64,000 nt of DNA from Phaseolus vulgaris (lineage: Eukaryota; Streptophyta; Magnoliopsida; Fabales; Fabaceae), in NCBI RefSeq assembly GCF_000499845.2, contig NC_023758.2, positions 17,374,088-17,438,087 on the forward strand, written 5' to 3'. The notes under the pieces were generated by a model. That model saw only the letters and a list, made by a program, of their open reading frames with translations, was not told the origin of the DNA and made no database searches. Within the stretch, counting starts at the first letter, position 1. Each line of letters begins with the position of its first letter. Below, one piece after another: positions 58,281-64,000 of the stretch. Position numbers and translations under genes: made by a program.

Positions 58281-60914
58281 ATGTCGCCAAAGTTCCACAT
58301 TTCTCGCCCCCTCCTCTCTCTCTCAAGCGAACCCTCTCTCCATCACCTCTCCCTCATCAACCTCTCCTTCTCCCACTCCCACTCCCACTATTCCACTTCC
58401 AATTCACCCTCCCACACCTCTCACTATCTCTCCCAGTTTCTTCCTCTCGCCCACTCCCCCTTCAAACCCCTCAACACAATCACCGCACGTGAACGTCGCC
58501 TAGTAGTCCTGGGCCTATCCACCGCCATCAAAATCGACCAGGGTTTCGCCCTCAAGGCCTTCTCCCTTCGATTCTGCCCCTTCCTTCTCGTCAAGATCAT
58601 GAAATTGTTAGATACCCGCCACGCCGCGTTTGCGTTCTTCAAGCTAGCCTTCGGGGACAATTCCGAGGAGACCGTTCGCTTGAGCTGCGTCGCGGCGCAT
58701 GTTCTGGCGGCGCAGGGGCTTCACCTGCTCGCGCAGGACGTGGTTTCCTGGCTCATTGCCAGGGTTGGGGCAGGGAGAGCTGACAAAATAGTTGAGTTTA
58801 TGTGGAGGAATCATGCTATGTATGAGTCTGATTTTTCAGTGTTGAATACGCTTTTGAGGGGGTTTCTGAATTTGGGGATGAGTCTTGAGGCGTTGGAGGT
58901 TTTGCGTAAGATGAGGGATGTGGGAGTTAGGCCTGGTTTGTCTTCGCTGACTATTCTCATGAGGTTGTTGCTTAGGCTTGGTGATTATGGTAGTGTGTGG
59001 AAGGTGTTTAAGGATATGATCCACAGAGGGCCTCGCCCTTCGAATATCACGTTTAATGTGATGTTGTATGGGTTTTGTATACAGCAGAAGGTTGCGATTG
59101 CGGAGAGTTTGTTGCATTTGATGCATAAGTTTATGTGTAGTCCTGATGTTTTTACGTTTAACATTCTTATTAATGCGTGCTGTGTTAGGGGGGGGACTTC
59201 GGTTGCGTTTGATTGGCTCCATTTGATGGTTAGAAGTGGTTGTGAACCGAGTCTTGCTACGCTTAATACCTTAATGCATGCACTTTGCCGGGAAGGGAAT
59301 GTGGGGAAGGCGCAGAAGCTCTTTGATGAGATTCAGGATATGGGAATTGTTCCAAATGCAGTCATGTATAATACACTGATGGATGGGTATTTCAAGGCAA
59401 GGGAGGTTGGTCAGGCTCGCTTGCTTTATGAAAAGATGAGGACTAAAGGTGTTTCTCCTGATTGTGTGACTTTTAATATTTTAGTTGGGGGGCATTATAA
59501 GTATGGGAGAAAAGATGATTGGAACACGTTGTTGACAGATTTGATTGTATCGGGATTGTTTCCAGATAGTTCACTGTGTGATATAGCTGTGTCTGTGCTC
59601 TGTTGGACTGGCAGACTTGATGATGCCATGGCCTTATTGCAAGAAATGCTTGAAAAGGGTCTAACTCTTAGTGTTGTCGCCTTTAACTCAGTAATAGGTG
59701 CTTATAGCAGGGCAGGTTTAGAAGACAAAGCTTTTGAAGCCTATCGTATTATGGTCCTGGGTGGTTTCACTCCTTCATCGTCCACTTGTAATTCTTTGCT
59801 TATGAGTTTGTGTAGGAAAGGATGCTTGCAAGAAGCCAGGATACTTTTGTATTGGATGCTAGAGAAGGGGTTTCCCATCAATAAAGTGGCTTACACGGTG
59901 CTTTTGGATGGATATTTCAAGATGAATGATTTGGATGGAGCTCAGTTTCTCTGGAAGGAAATGAAAGAAAGAGGTATATATCCAGATGCCGTTGCCTTTA
60001 CAGCCTTAATTGACGGGCTTTCCAAAGCAGGTAATGTCGAGGAGGCATATGAAGTTTTCTTAGAAATGTCAGCTATGGGTTTTGTTCCTAATAATTTTGC
60101 TTACAATTCTTTGATTAGAGGCCTCTGCAATTGTGGGAGGATGAGTGAAGCATTAAAATTGGAGAAAGAGATGAGACAAAACGGCATTCTCTCTGACACC
60201 TTTACCTTCAATATCATCATTAATGGCTATTGTAAACGGGGACTAATGAAGTTTGCAACTGATACATTTCTTGACATGCAACGGATTGGTTTGCTGCCAG
60301 ATATTTTCACATTTAACATATTAATTGGAGGGTACTGCAAAGCATTTGACATGGTTGGCGCAGGTCAGATGGTTAATAAAATGTACTCATGTGGACTTGA
60401 CCCCGATATCACAACCTATAATACACGAATGCATGGCTACTGCAGAATGCGAAAAATGAATGAAGCAGTTATCATTTTGGATCAGCTCATCTCCGCTGGT
60501 ATTGTTCCAGACACAGTGACATACAACACTATGATGAATGGTATTTGTAGTGATATATTAGATCGAGCTATGATTCTTACTGCAAAATTACTTAAGATAG
60601 GTTTTATTCCAAATGTGATTACAACCAATATGTTGTTGTCACAATTTTGCAAGCAGGGGATGCCAGAGAAGGCATTACTATGGGGTAAAAAGTTTTCGGA
60701 GTTTTCCTTTGGTTTTGATGAAATCTCATATAGAATACTGGACCAAGCTAACCGTTTGAAACGAGATGACGTTGAACTTGTGAGAGAAACATATGAAAAA
60801 GGCCTTTTTATGGATTTCCTCATGTACATTACATTTGACTATTTTTCAAAAAATAAACCTCAGAAGATTGAGAATAGTGTAGAGTTAATTGAAAATCAAT
60901 TCGTTGCTTTGTGA
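58281..60914 (+). CDS. P-class pentatricopeptide repeat protein, organelle RNA-binding
   Basis: An intronless gene of 877 codons from the first in-frame ATG at 58281; an in-frame TGA lies at 58200-58202 and no ATG lies between. The N-terminus is rich in Ser, Leu, His and Pro with few acids, as in a mitochondrial or plastid transit peptide. From about residue 185 there are about 18 tandem 35-residue PPR motifs to about residue 815, for example VTFNILVGGHYKYGRKDDWN, VAYTVLLDGYFKMNDLDGAQ and FTFNIIINGYCKRGLMKFAT. Uniform 35-residue spacing and lack of an E or DYW tail make it P-class. Such proteins bind one RNA site in an organelle transcript and affect its stability, splicing or translation. 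Residues at the code positions vary between repeats; a target cannot be named. The frame is undamaged. Confidence 0.94.
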   Translation: MSPKFHISRPLLSLSSEPSLHHLSLINLSFSHSHSHYSTSNSPSHTSHYLSQFLPLAHSPFKPLNTITARERRLVVLGLSTAIKIDQGFALKAFSLRFCPFLLVKIMKLLDTRHAAFAFFKLAFGDNSEETVRLSCVAAHVLAAQGLHLLAQDVVSWLIARVGAGRADKIVEFMWRNHAMYESDFSVLNTLLRGFLNLGMSLEALEVLRKMRDVGVRPGLSSLTILMRLLLRLGDYGSVWKVFKDMIHRGPRPSNITFNVMLYGFCIQQKVAIAESLLHLMHKFMCSPDVFTFNILINACCVRGGTSVAFDWLHLMVRSGCEPSLATLNTLMHALCREGNVGKAQKLFDEIQDMGIVPNAVMYNTLMDGYFKAREVGQARLLYEKMRTKGVSPDCVTFNILVGGHYKYGRKDDWNTLLTDLIVSGLFPDSSLCDIAVSVLCWTGRLDDAMALLQEMLEKGLTLSVVAFNSVIGAYSRAGLEDKAFEAYRIMVLGGFTPSSSTCNSLLMSLCRKGCLQEARILLYWMLEKGFPINKVAYTVLLDGYFKMNDLDGAQFLWKEMKERGIYPDAVAFTALIDGLSKAGNVEEAYEVFLEMSAMGFVPNNFAYNSLIRGLCNCGRMSEALKLEKEMRQNGILSDTFTFNIIINGYCKRGLMKFATDTFLDMQRIGLLPDIFTFNILIGGYCKAFDMVGAGQMVNKMYSCGLDPDITTYNTRMHGYCRMRKMNEAVIILDQLISAGIVPDTVTYNTMMNGICSDILDRAMILTAKLLKIGFIPNVITTNMLLSQFCKQGMPEKALLWGKKFSEFSFGFDEISYRILDQANRLKRDDVELVRETYEKGLFMDFLMYITFDYFSKNKPQKIENSVELIENQFVAL

Positions 60915-61984
60915 ACTTATTGTTTCATCTTTCTATTATCCTTGAAATCTGCCATGATTTTATGTAATCGTCAGAACAATACATTGGACTCATTCAGTGA
61001 CTACTTGAGCATTACATGAAACAAGTGGTCAACATATGTTATGTATATACTGTAAGAAACCATTGAGGAATTGGTCAGCCTTTTTGAAGAGGAATGTCAT
61101 TGGTTATTACTACTCATTCTGGAGGGCTTTTATGTGTTTCTCTGAAATGGATGATAACAGCCATTTTTTAGAGGGCTGCAAGGGAAGCATAATTTGATTC
61201 TATGATCAAGGCCTTGAGAACATTGTCAGTCTAAAATGCAATTGAATCTACTGAACTGCAGGCGATGGAGATTGGAGAGTTTTTTTTGTAAGTATAGTGA
61301 ATCTATTTTTCTTCTAGAGAAGTTATGATATCAAATCTAGGTTATGCACATTTGCCTCTTGTTTGTAGTATGTGGTGCTGAGTTTGTATTGCATACTGTC
61401 AGGATTTAAGATTTGAATTAGTTTCATTTTTATTTTCAGGCTTGTGTTGATCTGGGAATTAGATCTGAACATTGTTAACAACCACATCTCTCAAAAGCTT
61501 AATGATAAGGTGAAAGCCCAGCTTTGGTTTTATATTTCTCTTGAATGTCTTGGTGAAACTCATGTGCCTGCTCTGTTTATTACTTGTCTTCTTACTAATG
61601 CTTATAAATATAAAAAAAGATATTGTTTTTTCTCATTATTAGTGTTTGATAAGAAAAATGCTAAAATGAAACTGAATGATCTGACACTTTTTGTTTCAGC
61701 ATGAAGATTTTCCATTTTTACATGCTTTGTTCGAGTTCTTGCCTTTATTGATGTTTTGACATATTTGGTTTTGAACTAGTATTTTATGGAATGGCGCTAT
61801 TTGGCTTTTATTGATGCTTTTGACCTATTTAGTTTTGACCAAATTTGCCAGCTATGCAACTTTTGGTGCCAAAGCAACTAGTCTTCTTGTATCATGTCAT
61901 AGTAAATATTGTTAGCTATGTTCCTTAAGGATGCTTCTGATCTTGGTGTAAGATTGTTTAATTTAAGTAGCCTTTTTAGAGAAA
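60915..61984 (+). other. PPR gene 3' region with possible spliced UTR
   Basis: Moderate base composition suggests transcribed DNA. Possible splice signals occur: GTAAGTATAG (about 61289) and TTTTATTTTCAG before 61440, enclosing about 150 bases. The open frame at 61444-61704 has no family motif. No poly-A signal is decisive. Confidence 0.35.
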
Positions 61985-62160
61985 GGACAGCCTTGGTGCA
62001 ACAGTTAAAGTTGTTAAAGTGTAACTAGGAGGTCATAGGTTCAACTCATGGAATCAGCCTGTTGCAAATGCTATGTAAGTCTACCTTCAATCCATAATGT
62101 GTCTGACACCCTTCCTTCCTCTCATGAGTTTTATAGCTTAGAGGACCAGGTTGTCCTTTT
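61985..62160 (+). mobile_element. Au-type SINE (tRNA-derived)
   Basis: About 176 bp. The head reads CCTTGGTGCAACAGTTAAAG (box A-like) and, 33 bases on, GGTCATAGGTTCAACTC (box B, normally GGTTCGAGTC), the internal RNA polymerase III promoter of a tRNA-derived SINE. Then 'ggaatcagcctgttgcaaatgc' follows the Au consensus body, and the tail runs 'aggaccaggttgtcctttt'. Several CpG sites of the consensus are decayed (for example GGGTTCGAGTC to AGGTTCAACTC). A target duplication could not be fixed. Confidence 0.78.
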
Positions 62161-63120
62161 CATTTTAAAAATTGTTTTTCAAGATCCAAATAAATGACAC
62201 TGCTATATGTGGCTCACATGCTCCCTCCATGCGAAGCCATATTCACTGAAAGCTGTTTTAGCAGGATTTTTACTTTGAACTAAGTTTCGCTTTGGGCTTT
62301 CTGCATTTCAGATAAATGAGGACAAGGAAACTGAGAAAAATGAGGCCAAAGCCAAGGATATAATCTTGATGCTCATTTGCTCGTAAGAGGAGAGTGCATT
62401 AAATGAATAATTATCATGAAAAGAAAAAGTTTAGAATCAAACGAGAATACTTGGAATTACGGGGTAGTGCTTAGAGGTTGGGAATTGAGAGGAGGCTACA
62501 GTTCCTCCTAATGTTTCAATGTCAAAGAGGTGAAACTTGGTGTGGGCTTCAAGTGATATGTTTAAGAAACTTAAATTCAAAAAGAAAAAGGGAGAAGAGG
62601 AAGAAGCTTCCAAGATATCTGGAATCTGGATTGACTATGATGCAACAAACTAACAGTCTGAAGCGGTAAAGGTAAGAAGAAAGAAAGGGAAAGTCCAGAA
62701 AAAGCCTTATGGGATGGAGTCACATATTATTGTGCTTCTTTCTGGCTTCTTTTGGGACAATTAAATTATGGTCTTAATATTTTTGGTCTTATCGTGTATC
62801 TTGATTTTGGTTTTGGTCCCTATACTTAATAAGTTTCATTTGTTGTCCTTGTAGTTTTACAAGTTTAGGTTTTGGATCTAGTTTGGATAAACTTCTCAAT
62901 TAAAACTTATTGGTGAAGAAAAAAGGAATTAAACTTCTCCCATATTCCATAAGATAAATCAACTTTTGCCCCACAATTTTTATAGAAGCTCTCTCATCTA
63001 ACTTTTCCAAAAACTGGAGTTCATTATTTGATTTAAACTTGTAGAAATTTAGTTCACTTTTTATTTTCTTTTCTTATAACTGCTTACGAGAAGTTTACCG
63101 AACAAGTCCTTGGTCCAAAT
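62161..63120. other. Intergenic or transcribed non-coding sequence
   Basis: 62,280-62,700 is purine-rich with a possible acceptor (TTTCAG at about 62,306-62,311) and could belong to a spliced non-coding transcript. The open frame at 62478-62669 is a lysine/arginine-rich translation without a motif. 62,760-62,900 carries 'ttttggtcccta' type phrases common in old plant repeats. Confidence 0.35.
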
Positions 63121-63307
63121 TGTTGTACCCTACAAGACATGACTTGAAAATGATCAATCAATGAGAGAAGATTTTATTCAATTGATTGATTTGAAAGAAT
63201 ACATCAGCCTCTTTGTATAGATAATTCTAACCCTAAAGTATTGATTACAAAGTGATCTCTAGAATCTTCTAACAGCTTCTAACAAGACACTTAATATCCT
63301 ACTAACA
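63121..63307 (-). mobile_element. Short copia-type solo LTR
   Basis: On the minus strand it starts TGTTAGTAGGATATTAAG and ends GTAGGGTACAACA (187 bp, TG...CA). It contains a TATA-like ATCTATACAAAGAGG and, further on, a poly-A-signal-like AATAAAATC, the arrangement of a small copia LTR. The flanks (CAAAT and TGTTT) do not match, so the duplication has decayed or a border is slightly off. Confidence 0.5.
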
Positions 63308-64000
63308 TGTTTTGGCATATTGTTTGTAGTAGGGACCAAAACGAATTTTTTGAAACTATAACTACCAACAACTTATTTTTTAATGTATATGGATCAAAAC
63401 CAAAATTAAGTCAATCAAACCAAAAATATATTTAAACCTTCAATTATAGTTGAAGATGTTCACCATGTTTGTTAATGAAAGATCATGTTACTGCCAACAA
63501 TACACAAAAATCTGCTTGTGTTAAAGCCTTTCTTGGGTTTGAAGAAACGAACTGGAATGTAGTTCGATATTTGCAGGTGAAAATGGAAATTTCTGTCATT
63601 GACATGCTAAATTGGTAATAGGGGCTAGAATACTAAAGGAATGTGACAAGTTATAAAAAAAAGTTGTCTAAGCTTAGGTTCCCCCAGCTTCTCCAATTTG
63701 GGAGGTTTTGTAGAAAAATAATTGAATTATGTGTTTACCCTCAACCCCTTACTTAATAACATGTCTCTCAATTTATTTAATACTCTCTCTCATAATGAGG
63801 CATTTGTGCTGTGTGTGCCCTGCCATCACATTGTGGTTGGGATTTGTTGGATATCAGGATAGAAAATGTTCTGATTAATTGTACAACTGTAATCAAGGAG
63901 TAATATTAATTGTGCATGGTAGTTTTTATTTCTTTCCGTTTCTGTAAATTGGAATATTTACTATCCCTTATAAGGATCCTGATTTGTTGTACCCTAACGG
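63308..64000. other. Intergenic region to window end
   Basis: Moderately AT-rich. No gene or repeat recognised. Phrases at 63,520-63,600 and 63,780-63,860 look like unique sequence. Confidence 0.4.

Noticed and set aside
58836..59222. 128-codon minus-strand frame inside the PPR gene
   Set aside because: Its Arg/His/Lys/Pro-rich translation is typical of the shadow of a PPR coding strand.

Overview
The window is nuclear DNA from a flowering plant. It is strongly AT-rich with small gene islands separated by LTR retrotransposons, CACTA and hAT miniature elements, a SINE, LINE remnants and diverged tandem repeats. The three host genes are plant families (HD-ZIP II, SUVH histone methyltransferase, P-class PPR). 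The style of the repeats suggests a eudicot, probably a legume of the bean/cowpea/soybean group; that last step is an impression, not a proof.

Layout. 0-7.1 kb: a LINE remnant, then a young Ty1/copia element on the minus strand (1756-7134) with LTRs, primer-binding site, polypurine tract and target duplication, disabled by two stops and one frameshift. 7.1-15.2 kb: gene-free. It holds a 67-bp duplication, an array of ~85-bp units (9.76-11.44 kb) and an array of ~140-bp units with a 280-bp alternation (11.88-14.6 kb). The second array is split by a 1.65-kb non-autonomous CACTA element; a 355-bp CACTA foldback MITE lies just beyond. 16.3-19.4 kb: a four-exon HD-ZIP II gene (ATHB17/18 type), minus strand. 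22.6-25.3 kb: a 444-bp hAT-type MITE ending 98 bp before the start of an intronless SUVH4/KRYPTONITE-like H3K9 methyltransferase gene. 25.3-34.3 kb: intergenic, with a LINE 3' end, an array of 58-bp units and a second foldback MITE.

34.3-42.2 kb: an old, dead Ty3/gypsy element (Tat-like) on the plus strand. It has an antisense ORF near its 3' LTR with its own TATA box, has lost its integrase, and carries a 963-bp solo LTR in gag. 42.2-56.1 kb: AT-rich spacer and a graveyard of elements: a minus-strand copia interrupted by an LTR (47.0-47.95 kb), a second gene resembling the antisense ORF broken by a solo LTR of that same family (51.25-52.15 kb), a CACTA-like MITE and a SIRE-like reverse transcriptase fragment. 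58.3-60.9 kb: an intact intronless PPR gene with about 18 repeats. 62.0 kb: an Au-type SINE. 63.1 kb: a short solo LTR.

How it fits together. The three host genes are independent: a transcription factor, a chromatin silencer and an organelle RNA-binding protein. The rest is a record of nested insertions that can be put in order: the foldback MITEs and CACTA element have clean 3-bp duplications, the copia element is young (6 transitions and 1 indel between its LTRs), and the gypsy element is old. No CRISPR array, rRNA gene, tRNA gene or viral gene set was recognised.
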